A stretch of 64,000 nt of DNA from an uncultured Dehalococcoidia bacterium (GTDB lineage Bacteria; Chloroflexota; Dehalococcoidia; Lucifugimonadales; Australimonadaceae): contig OY282355.1 of the NCBI GenBank assembly GCA_958295525.1, positions 310,001 through 374,000 of the forward strand. The letters run 5' to 3'. A program made the translations under genes and the position numbers. Below are positions 44,126 through 51,223 of this stretch, piece by piece. Position 1 is the stretch's first letter, and each line of letters opens with the position of its first letter. The notes beneath the pieces were generated by a model that was not told where the DNA came from, did no database searches, and saw only the letters and a list, made by a program, of their open reading frames with translations.

Positions 44126-44383
44126 TTACGGCGCGTCGGTTATCTGCGCGGAGTAGGATTCGATGACGGGGTTGGCGAGGAGTTTGGCGCACATCTCGTC
44201 CGCTTGGCGGCGGGCGTCCTCCTCGTCGGGCGCCTCGATTTCGAGCGTGAGCAGTTTGCCGACGCGGACGGCGCGCACGCCGGAGAAGCCGAGGCTATGG
44301 AGTCCGCCGAGCACGGCGTTGCCTTGCGGGTCGTTGACTGCGGCCTTGAGCGTCACCTCGACGCGGGCGGCGAATCGGCTCAT
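44126..44383 (-). CDS. purS: Phosphoribosylformylglycinamidine synthase subunit PurS
   Basis: 85 residues. In multi-subunit FGAM synthase, PurS bridges PurL and the glutaminase PurQ in purine synthesis. It shows the PurS pattern VEVTLKAAVNDPQGNAV, LHSLGFSGVRAVRVGKLLTLEI and a C-terminal CAKLLANPVIESY. purQ and purL are not in the window, so the operon is split. A CoA-binding gene follows on the same strand after 110 bp. GGAG precedes the ATG. Confidence 0.9.
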   Translation of the reverse strand: MSRFAARVEVTLKAAVNDPQGNAVLGGLHSLGFSGVRAVRVGKLLTLEIEAPDEEDARRQADEMCAKLLANPVIESYSAQITDAP

Positions 44384-44763
44384 CCTGGCGCTCCTTCCGT
44401 CATTCCCGTTCCCTCATTCGCCACTCCCACCCTCATTCGTCAATTCCCGCGCCTCCTGTCCCGTCATTCCCGCCTACGCGGGAATCCAGGAATGTCAGAC
44501 GGAGCGCGCAGCGCCCGGTCATTCCCGCGCTCCCTGTCCCGTCATTCCCGCGTAGGCGGGAATCTCGTTCGGCGGCGCGCCTTCTGCGTAACGCGGACAC
44601 GCCTCTCCTACCCTCATCCCATCCCTCTCTCGCCCAGTGGGAAAGGGGGCGAGGTTCCCGCCTGCGCGGGAATGACGGGGCAGGGCGGGAAGGGGCGGGG
44701 AGGGCGCGGGCGGCGGTTACGCAATCTCTTTCATAGAGGGCGGACGCGCATGGGCGCATGCTG
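44384..44763. repeat. Repeat-filled gap between rel and purS
   Basis: Three full palindromic elements at about 44462-44489, 44539-44566 and 44648-44679 (the last in the opposite orientation), plus half-sites such as TCATTCCCGTTCCCTC and TCAATTCCCGCGCCTCC at 44400-44450. The stretch GGGCGGGAAGGGGCGGGGA at 44683-44702 is G-rich. No gene is seen. Confidence 0.75.
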
Positions 44764-46956
44764 TCACCGAACCCCCGCTTTCGCGGGCGCTTTGGCGCGG
44801 GGCTTTTGGAGCGTGCGGCTGACGTTGCGGACGCCGCGCACGCTTTCGATGCGCGTGAAGAGGCGCGAGAGTTGCTCGATGCTCGCCACCTGAACGGTAA
44901 TGTGAATGACCACCAAGCCGCTCTCCGCCGGCTCCGTCGTGGAGCCCGCGATGTTGACGTGCTCCGAGGATGTCGCGCCGGTGATGTCGTGCAATAGGCC
45001 AACGCGGTCCCAGCACTCGACGCGGATGCGGACGGGGAAGACGCTGCGGGTTTGCCCCCACGAGACGGGAACGATGCGGGCGGTTTCGGAGCCGTTGTGA
45101 ATGTTGGCGCAGTCGGCCTTGTGGACGCTCACGCCGCGCGTGCGCGTGATGTAGCCCTGAATCGCGTCGCCCGGGAGCGGCGTGCAGCACTCCGCCATTC
45201 GCGTGAGCAAATCGCCGACGCCAAGCACGCTCACCCCGCTGTGCACGGGCGTCGGAACGTCCACTTCGATCGGGTGGGCGGCGGCGGACTCCTCGGCGTG
45301 TTTGGCCGAGAGGCGCCCCGCGACTTGCGCGATGGTGACGACGCCGGAGCCGATGGCGGCGTGGAGGTCGGCGGTGGCGTCGTAGCGGAACCAGCGGGCG
45401 ACTTCGGCCTCGTCCACTTGCGTGGAGAGGCGCTTGAGTTCCTTCCTGAGGACGGCGCGCCCGCGCTCGATGTTCGCGTCGCGCTCCTGATGGCGGAACC
45501 ATGCGCGAATGGCCTGCCGCGCGCTGGACGTCTTCACGTAGTCGAGGTGGGGGTTCAGCCAGTCGAGGCTGGGTCCGCGCGCGATCTTGCTGGTGAGAAC
45601 CTCGACCGTGTCGCCGCTTCGGAGCGGGGTGTTGAGCGCGGCGAGGCGCCCGTTGATCTTGGCGCCGATGCAGCGGTGGCCGAGTTCCGTGTGAATGCGG
45701 TAGGCGAAGTCGATGGGCGTGGCGCCGGCGGGCAATTCGCGCACCTCGTTCTTGGGCGTGTAGACGAACACCTGATCGCGGAAGAGGTCGCCGGTGACGT
45801 TCTCCAGGAACTCGTCGGTCATGCTGACGTCGCGCTGCCATTCGAGGAGTTGGCGGAGCCAGGTCATGCGCTCCTCGAACTCGCTGCTCTTGGACGCGCC
45901 GCCCTCCTTGTAACTCCAATGCGAGGCGACGCCGTACTCGGAGACGCGGTGCATCTCGTGCGTCCGCACCTGCACCTCGACGGGATGGCCGTCTATGCAG
46001 CGCACGGTCGTATGGAGCGACTGGTACATATTCTCTTTGGGGCTTGCGATGTAGTCGTCGAACTGTCCGGGCACGGGGCGCCAGAGGGAATGGACGAGCC
46101 CCAGCGCGCCGTAGCAATCGGGCACGGTGGGGACGAGCACGCGGACGGCGAAGAGATCGAAGATGTCGCCGACCTGCTTGCCTTGCGCGGCGTAGGATTG
46201 CGTCTTTCGGAAGATGCTGTAGATGTGCTTGGGGCGCCCGGTCACGTCGGCGACGAAACCGGCTTTGGCGAGTTCCCCGCGCAGTTCCTCGGTGACGCGC
46301 AGAACGTACGCCTCGCGCTCCTTCCGTTTCGTGGAGAGCAGTTTGGAGATGTTGCGGTACTGATTCGGCTGGATGTGGCGGAAGGCGAGGTCTTCGAGTT
46401 GCCACTTCGCCTCGCCCATGCCGAGCCGGTGCGCGAGCGGCGCGTAGATGTCCAGCGTCTCCTGCGCGATGGCGACGCGGCGGGCGGGCGGAAGCGCGGC
46501 GAGCGTCCGCATATTGTGCAGGCGGTCGGCCAGTTTGATGAGCACGACGCGGATGTCGTTCGCCATCGCAACGAGCATCTTGCGAAGGCTCTCGGCCTCG
46601 CTGTTGCTCTTGGCGACGAGGGGCTGCGCGCCGCCGGTGAGCGTGTCGAGGCGCGTGAGTTTCGTGACGCCGTCGGCGAGCCGTGCCACGTCCTCGCCGA
46701 ACCGCTCGCGGAGGTCGTCGGCGCTGACGCCGCAGTCCTCAATGACGTCGTGCAGCAATGCGGCGGCGAGCGTCGAGGCGTCGAGATTGAGGTCGGCCAA
46801 ATACGAGGCGACCTCGACGGGATGCTCGACGTAGGGCTCGCCGGAGCGCCGGGTCTGCCCTTCGTGGGCGGCGCCGGCGAACTCCAGCGCGCGCTCGACG
46901 AGTTCCGCGCGGTCGTCGGGGAGGTATCCCCGCGCTTTTTCGAGAAGGGCGCTCAC
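44764..46956 (-). CDS. rel: Bifunctional (p)ppGpp synthetase/hydrolase (RelA/SpoT family)
   Basis: 730 residues from GTG 46956; the frame continues to an ATG at 46974. Domains in order: HD hydrolase with LLHDVIED (about residue 68) and RLHNMRTL, synthetase with YQSLHTTV and VQVRTHEMHRVSEYGVASHW (about 325-350), TGS with TPKNEVRELPAGATPIDFAY (about 390), helical and RIS regions, and C-terminal ACT. Both catalytic sites look intact, so it should make and degrade the stringent-response alarmone. TATAAT lies inside the ATG-initiated version and six bases before the GTG, favouring the GTG and a leaderless mRNA. Confidence 0.94.
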   Translation of the reverse strand: MSALLEKARGYLPDDRAELVERALEFAGAAHEGQTRRSGEPYVEHPVEVASYLADLNLDASTLAAALLHDVIEDCGVSADDLRERFGEDVARLADGVTKLTRLDTLTGGAQPLVAKSNSEAESLRKMLVAMANDIRVVLIKLADRLHNMRTLAALPPARRVAIAQETLDIYAPLAHRLGMGEAKWQLEDLAFRHIQPNQYRNISKLLSTKRKEREAYVLRVTEELRGELAKAGFVADVTGRPKHIYSIFRKTQSYAAQGKQVGDIFDLFAVRVLVPTVPDCYGALGLVHSLWRPVPGQFDDYIASPKENMYQSLHTTVRCIDGHPVEVQVRTHEMHRVSEYGVASHWSYKEGGASKSSEFEERMTWLRQLLEWQRDVSMTDEFLENVTGDLFRDQVFVYTPKNEVRELPAGATPIDFAYRIHTELGHRCIGAKINGRLAALNTPLRSGDTVEVLTSKIARGPSLDWLNPHLDYVKTSSARQAIRAWFRHQERDANIERGRAVLRKELKRLSTQVDEAEVARWFRYDATADLHAAIGSGVVTIAQVAGRLSAKHAEESAAAHPIEVDVPTPVHSGVSVLGVGDLLTRMAECCTPLPGDAIQGYITRTRGVSVHKADCANIHNGSETARIVPVSWGQTRSVFPVRIRVECWDRVGLLHDITGATSSEHVNIAGSTTEPAESGLVVIHITVQVASIEQLSRLFTRIESVRGVRNVSRTLQKPRAKAPAKAGVR

Positions 46957-46962
46957 GCCCGC

Positions 46963-46968
46963 ATTATA
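46963..46968 (-). promoter_or_regulatory. -10 element abutting the rel start
   Basis: Perfect TATAAT on the minus strand, six bases before GTG 46956. GTGACG, 19 bp further upstream, is a possible weak -35. Confidence 0.5.
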
Positions 46969-46984
46969 CGCCATTCCCGCCCCC

Positions 46985-47105
46985 CATCGTCACTCCCGCC
47001 TACGCGGGAATGACGGAGAGGGGGGAACGATGGGGCAAGGGGGGGACGACGATGCGCTGCGCGCCGCGTCAGTGGGATAGGTTCCCGCCTACGCGGGAAT
47101 GACGT
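46985..47105. repeat. Two palindromic elements upstream of rel
   Basis: One copy at about 46988-47014 and one at about 47079-47105 with GATGCGCTGCGCGCC between, a short phrase that accompanies the palindrome elsewhere (for example 51140, 53190 and 53258). Confidence 0.75.
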
Positions 47106-47124
47106 GGCAAGGGGGCGAGGCGCC

Positions 47125-47604
47125 CTAAGGCGTGTTGACCGGCAACTGCGGGTTGTCCGCGTCGCGTTCCACGATCGCCCACGCCATAATGTGGCCGTCC
47201 TCTACGGAGAAAAGGTCGGCTCCCACGGGCAACGGCTCCCATGCGCTGCTCTCCGCGTTCCAAATGAAGACGCCCCAAAACTCCGAGACCTCCGGCGCGG
47301 CGCCGAGAATCGCCTTGACGAAATGGGCGCGGAACTCAGGGAACCAGTCTGCATCCAGGTCGCCGTCCACGGCCATTTCCAGCAATTTGTAGCCGTCAAC
47401 GCCCTTCGTCGCTTCGATGTCCCGATGCCAATTCGGCGCGGCCTCGTCCGCCTCGATCAGGATGGTCGCCCGTATGGAGGCGGGCGTCGCGTCGGGGGCG
47501 GAAGAGCCGCATCCGGCGACCAGCGCCGCCAGCGCCGCGAGCAGCGAAAGCGCCGCAACTCCTGCCCGCGACCGGCTTGCCCTGAGCAAGCCTAATCCCG
47601 CCAA
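47125..47604 (-). CDS. DUF4430 lipoprotein, partner of the ECF transporter S component
   Basis: 159 residues from TTG 47604. The signal peptide ends in the lipobox LVAGC (Cys about residue 31), followed by a Ser/Ala/Pro linker. The mature part has the DUF4430 (transcobalamin-C-like) pattern: GYKLLEMAV, a Trp-rich strand EFWGVFIWN and AWEPLPVGADL. Such domains often serve as extracellular receptors or ligands for ECF-type cobalamin-like transporters. AAGGAG lies nine bases before the TTG, and the gene overlaps the S-component gene by 13 bp. Confidence 0.75.
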   Translation of the reverse strand: MAGLGLLRASRSRAGVAALSLLAALAALVAGCGSSAPDATPASIRATILIEADEAAPNWHRDIEATKGVDGYKLLEMAVDGDLDADWFPEFRAHFVKAILGAAPEVSEFWGVFIWNAESSAWEPLPVGADLFSVEDGHIMAWAIVERDADNPQLPVNTP

Positions 47605-48227
47605 GCGAGACGCTCCTTCATCGCCTCCGCGCCCCTGACGAGCAGCGGGCCGAACGCCGGGAAGAACGCGGCGTTCGCGCCGGCGTGAACCGCCATAAAG
47701 AAGAGCGCGCCCGGGTTGAACAGCGCGACGCCGATCCAGCGGGCGTACTCGCCGCTCCCCGCGACGGTCGCCCAGAAGTAGCCCGTGTAGACGTTCGTGA
47801 GCGCGTCGTAGACCGGCGTTACGATGAGGGCGGGAATCAGAAACGCGAGCGTGGCGACCGACGGCCCAAGCGTGACGCGCCCCGGCCGGACAAACCGCCG
47901 CGCGAGCGCGCCCGCTCCCGCGTACAGCGTCTCCCCCGCGATGAGAACGGCGAGCAGTTGCGGCTGCGCCGCGCCCCACGGGTTGATCTGCCCGTAGACG
48001 AGCCAAGCCGCCGCCGCGACCGCCGCGCCGCGCCGGAACCCCAGCGCGTAGCCCGCCGCGAACACGACCGCGTCGAAAAGTTTGACGTTCGGCAGCCCCG
48101 CGAGCGCGTAGTTCGACGCGAGGATCAGCGCGACGAACGCCCCCGGAGCCAGCGCCTCGCGGACAAGGACGTCCGGCAGGCGCAGCGGGCGGCGCAGCGT
48201 CTCCGTTCGAGCATACGCGCTCGGCAT
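47592..48227 (-). CDS. ECF transporter S component (membrane)
   Basis: 211 residues, about six membrane helices, including a Pro/Gly-rich first part and GQINPWGAAQP near residue 85. The architecture matches substrate-binding S components of energy-coupling-factor transporters, and the link to a DUF4430 lipoprotein suggests a cobalamin-like or similar vitamin substrate. The ATPases and T component must be shared and lie elsewhere. ATG 48227 follows GGGAGGAATAAAG. Confidence 0.72.
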   Translation of the reverse strand: MPSAYARTETLRRPLRLPDVLVREALAPGAFVALILASNYALAGLPNVKLFDAVVFAAGYALGFRRGAAVAAAAWLVYGQINPWGAAQPQLLAVLIAGETLYAGAGALARRFVRPGRVTLGPSVATLAFLIPALIVTPVYDALTNVYTGYFWATVAGSGEYARWIGVALFNPGALFFMAVHAGANAAFFPAFGPLLVRGAEAMKERLAWRD

Positions 48228-48381
48228 CTTTATTCCTCCCTCTTCTCCATGACAGGGCGCTGCGGAACCCGTTCGCTCTCCGCGTATCCAGGATTCCGCC
48301 GCCGCCTAATGACTCCCCAGCGAGTTCGCCAAGTATACCACCTCAAGCCCCCTCCGCCGCCGTCGGCGCCCCAATCTCCGC

Positions 48382-48387
48382 TATCCT
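48382..48387 (+). promoter_or_regulatory. Possible -10 element abutting the exonuclease-like start
   Basis: TATCCT, eight bases, then ATG 48396, without a ribosome site. Confidence 0.3.
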
Positions 48388-48395
48388 GCGCGCCT

Positions 48396-48926
48396 ATGGA
48401 CGCCGACGGCTTTATCGTGCTGGACGTGGAGACGGCGGGCGGTTCGATGCCGAACTTCCCCGAGGGTTTTCGCCTGCTGCTGACCGGGACGCGGCAAGGC
48501 TCGCTCTACGGAATGCACACGGCGGAGCCCGCGAGCCTCGCGCTGCTGCGGGAGACGCTCGCCGCGTTCGACGGCCCCGTCGTCACCTACAACGGCGCGC
48601 GATTCGACTTGCCCATCCTCGACCGATGGATGCGCGACACGCTCGGCGAGGCGCTGATCGTCCGCCGCCACTACGATTTGCTCGCGGAGATCGTCCAAGC
48701 GGCGGGGCGGCGCATCAGCCTCGACCGGCTTTGCCTCTACACCTTCGGCGAGGAGAAAGTCCGGTGGGACCACCGGCGGAACGAGCGGGCATGGGAGGAG
48801 GAGCCGCAGCGGTTGGTCGACTACAACCGCGTTGACCTCGACCTCACGCACGAACTCTTTATGCGCGCGCTGCGCCGCGAGCCGCTCTTTCTCGGCGACG
48901 CGACGGTCACGCTCCCGCCGCCGTGA
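48396..48926 (+). CDS. Predicted DEDD-type 3'-5' exonuclease (RNase H-like fold)
   Basis: 176 residues. The motif order of an RNase H-like exonuclease is visible: FIVLDVETAGG (residues 6-16) with D-x-E, TYNGARFDLPIL (about 66-77) with the Asp of motif II, and DYNRVDLDLTHELF (about 148-161) with the last Asp. Similar to the YprB/PolB-exonuclease-like proteins of unknown biological role. Close to the ECF genes but on the opposite strand. Confidence 0.75.
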   Translation: MDADGFIVLDVETAGGSMPNFPEGFRLLLTGTRQGSLYGMHTAEPASLALLRETLAAFDGPVVTYNGARFDLPILDRWMRDTLGEALIVRRHYDLLAEIVQAAGRRISLDRLCLYTFGEEKVRWDHRRNERAWEEEPQRLVDYNRVDLDLTHELFMRALRREPLFLGDATVTLPPP

Positions 48927-48930
48927 TCGG

Positions 48931-49002
48931 CTAGCCCGCGACGGTGATGATGATCGAGACCACGACCGCGATGACGATCAGTCCGATGATGATCTTCTTC
49001 AT
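48931..49002 (-). CDS. 23-residue single-span membrane micropeptide
   Basis: Translated from ATG 49002: two Lys, then an almost pure Ile/Val/Ala/Gly helix (KKIIIGLIVIAVVVSIIITVAG). AAAGGAGG lies nine bases upstream, a perfect ribosome site. An ATG at 49011 would sit directly on the Shine-Dalgarno. Convergent with the exonuclease-like gene, ending four bases from its stop. Too short for usual gene finders. The strong ribosome site and coherent helix make it a probable real gene of unknown function. Confidence 0.6.
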   Translation of the reverse strand: MKKIIIGLIVIAVVVSIIITVAG

Positions 49003-49076
49003 AAGCCTCATCCTCCTTTCTTCGGTCAACCTATGCCGCCAAGCCCTAAAGCGGCGGCGTCTCCGCAGGATCGGGG

Positions 49077-49160
49077 CGGGATTCCCGCCTGCGCGGGAAT
49101 GACGGACATGGGGGGCGCTTGCGCGCCTCTGGGTTCCCGCCTACGCGGGCAGGGCGGGGC
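49077..49160. repeat. Palindromic elements
   Basis: One full copy (49079-49105) and one broken copy (49131-49156, right arm GCGGGCAGG) between the RraA-like gene and the micropeptide. Confidence 0.7.
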
Positions 49161-49185
49161 GCGATGCGCTGCGCGACGCCGCGCT

Positions 49186-49818
49186 CTAGAAGCCGTACAT
49201 ATCGACGGTGCGCTCGCCGGCGTGGAGGCGCGCGATGGTGTTCGCTTCCTTCTCCTCGCGGGCTTTCGATTTCTCCGTGACCTCCGCGATGCGCGCTTGC
49301 GGCACGACGACCACGCCGTCGCGGTCGCCGACCACGAGGTCGCCGGGGAAGACCCATATCTCGCCGATGCGGACGGGAATGTTGATCGCGCCGTAGGCTT
49401 CCTTGTTCTTCGCGGTGCCGCGGATGCAGAGGCCGGCGGAGAAGACGGGCATGCCCAACTCCTCCAGTATCGCGCCGTCGCGGACGCAGCCGTCTATCAC
49501 GAGTCCCGCGACGCCGACCTGCTGCGCGGCGTGCGTCATTATCTCGCCCCAGTAGCCCGCCTCGTGGAAGCGCCCCGTGTCCACCACCATCACGTCGCCG
49601 GGCTGCGCGTGATAGATGCCGCGGTGCAGCCAGAGGTTGTCCTTCGGCGGCGAGAGCACGGTCATCGCGGGGCCGCAGACATACCAGTCCGGCGCGACGG
49701 GCTTGAGGTACGAGGGGAGCGCGCCGATCTGGCCTCCGGCCTCGTGGAGCGTCGCGGTTCCGATGCCTCGGACGGCCTCGATCAGGCCGGGCTCCGGGCG
49801 GGCAAGCGTCTGCGTCAT
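49186..49818 (-). CDS. RraA family protein (4-hydroxy-4-methyl-2-oxoglutarate aldolase-like)
   Basis: 210 residues. It has the RraA fold signatures: TATLHEAGG at about residue 21, HAQPGDVMVVD at about 73, VAGLVIDGCVRDG at about 105-117 (metal and substrate loop with Asp-x-x-x-Arg-Asp), and GDLVVGDRDGVVVVPQ at about 165. Members are HMG/CHA aldolases, oxaloacetate decarboxylases or RNase E inhibitors. In a genome of this type an aldolase or decarboxylase is more likely. ATG 49818 follows GGAGAAGAG. Paralogue of the next gene. Confidence 0.87.
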   Translation of the reverse strand: MTQTLARPEPGLIEAVRGIGTATLHEAGGQIGALPSYLKPVAPDWYVCGPAMTVLSPPKDNLWLHRGIYHAQPGDVMVVDTGRFHEAGYWGEIMTHAAQQVGVAGLVIDGCVRDGAILEELGMPVFSAGLCIRGTAKNKEAYGAINIPVRIGEIWVFPGDLVVGDRDGVVVVPQARIAEVTEKSKAREEKEANTIARLHAGERTVDMYGF

Positions 49819-49846
49819 AGCGTCTCTTCTCCTCTGCAAGGGCTGT

Positions 49847-50503
49847 CTAGCGGGCGAGCATTTGCTCGTAGTTGATTCCCATCACTTCCGCGACAGATTT
49901 GCCGTTCATCACGTCGCGGGCCATCGCCTGCTCGCGGGCGACGATGCTCTCCGCCTCCGGCACGACCTCCGCCACGCGGTTCTGCGGCACGATCACCACG
50001 CCGCTGTTGTCGGCGATCACGTAGTCGCCGGGCGCGAGCGACACGCCGCCGATTTCGATGGGCTCGTTGGTGGACTCCTCGACGATGCGGCCGCGGGCGG
50101 TCAGCGGGACGGCGGCGCGCGCGAACAGCGGCAGGCCGAGTCCTTTCGCCTCGTCGACGTCGCGGGACGCGCCGTCTATGACGACGCCTGCGACGCCCCT
50201 CGTTTTCGCCGCCGTCGAGAGGATGCCGCCCCAGCCGGCGACGTCCGTCCTGCCGCGGTGGTCGCACACGATCACGTCGCCGGGGTCGGCCGCCTCGACG
50301 GCGGCGGTTCCCAGGTGGCGCGTCGTCGTCTCGTCGCCCTTCGTCTTCAGTTTGAAGGTGACGGCGCGTCCGGCGATCCGCCCCGTTTCGTAGAGGGGAA
50401 GGACGCCGATGACCGTGCCTTTGACGCCGAGTTTGTCCTGCGCGTCGGAGACGGCGCACGTATCGAGCGCGCGCAGCCGCTCAACCCATTCGTCGACCGC
50501 CAT
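49847..50503 (-). CDS. RraA family protein, second copy
   Basis: 218 residues. The same motifs as its neighbour: TCAVSDAQDKLG (about 15), DPGDVIVCDHRG (about 73), VAGVVIDGASRDVDE (about 104-118) and GDYVIADNSGVVIVPQ (about 160). The two copies lie 28 bp apart on one strand but differ clearly in sequence, so they probably have different substrates or form a hetero-oligomer. A RidA-like gene precedes it by 13 bp. Confidence 0.87.
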   Translation of the reverse strand: MAVDEWVERLRALDTCAVSDAQDKLGVKGTVIGVLPLYETGRIAGRAVTFKLKTKGDETTTRHLGTAAVEAADPGDVIVCDHRGRTDVAGWGGILSTAAKTRGVAGVVIDGASRDVDEAKGLGLPLFARAAVPLTARGRIVEESTNEPIEIGGVSLAPGDYVIADNSGVVIVPQNRVAEVVPEAESIVAREQAMARDVMNGKSVAEVMGINYEQMLAR

Positions 50504-50516
50504 CGTCCGCCTCCGC

Positions 50517-50906
50517 CTAGCCGCCGACGTAGGCGATGAATTGGATTTGCATCTCCATCCCGCCGGCGAGCGCGTCGTACTGGATCGTGTGGCGCGTGGG
50601 GCGGTTCTCCTCGTCGGGGAACATGGCGATCCACTGCTCGTTGACGAGGGGGCGGATGTCGCGGCTCTTCACGTACACGTTCATGTGCGCGACGTCTTCC
50701 GTGGTTCCGCCCGCCTCGGCCATAATGCGCCGGACGTGCTCGAACGCCCACTTCGCCTGCTCCGCGAGGTCGGAGGGCATCTCGTTCGTCTCCGGGTTGA
50801 GGCCGCTGACGCCGCCGGAGGTGACGATGGGGCCGGTTTTCGTCGCCGGAGGGATGGGCTGGCCCGAGTGCCAGTTGCCGGGGATGTGGAGGACTTTCCT
50901 TGCCAT
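50517..50906 (-). CDS. RidA/YjgF/YER057c/UK114 family protein
   Basis: 129 residues. Enamine/imine deaminase family, normally trimeric. It shows GPIVTSGGVSGLNPETNE (about 26) and MNVYVKSRDIRPLVNEQW (about 75). The catalytic Arg of classical RidA (IEVxxIA.xxP) is not obvious, as the C-terminus reads MEMQIQFIAYVGG; this is more like the other Rid subgroups. Operon with the RraA-like pair suggests a catabolic pathway with enamine intermediates. ATG 50906 follows GAGGTG. Confidence 0.83.
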   Translation of the reverse strand: MARKVLHIPGNWHSGQPIPPATKTGPIVTSGGVSGLNPETNEMPSDLAEQAKWAFEHVRRIMAEAGGTTEDVAHMNVYVKSRDIRPLVNEQWIAMFPDEENRPTRHTIQYDALAGGMEMQIQFIAYVGG

Positions 50907-51009
50907 TGCGCGCACCTCGCTCGTATGTGATTCGCGTCCGGGTCGACGCTCAGCGGACTGAGCGGGGCGCAGTATAGCGCCCTGCGGCGCCGTTTGCGCG
51001 TTACGCCCC

Positions 51010-51118
51010 GTCTGGGGCGAGGTTCCCGCGAAGGCGGGCAGGGGCGCTTCCGGTAGGTTCCCGCCTACGCGGGAATGACGTGGCTCCCAGTAGGTTCCCG
51101 CTTTCGCGGGAACGACGT
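51010..51118. repeat. Three palindromic elements
   Basis: Copies at about 51021-51042 (right arm broken), 51054-51080 and 51092-51118 between the RidA operon and the terminase-like gene. Preceded by TTACGCCCCGTC. Confidence 0.75.
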
Positions 51119-51223
51119 GGCGCGTGGGGTGATCTGGAGACGATGCGCTGCGCGCATCGTCCGGCGCTTGCGCGCCTCTGGATTCGCGGCTTCGCGGGCA
51201 GGGCGTAGTTTTCATCGCGGCGC

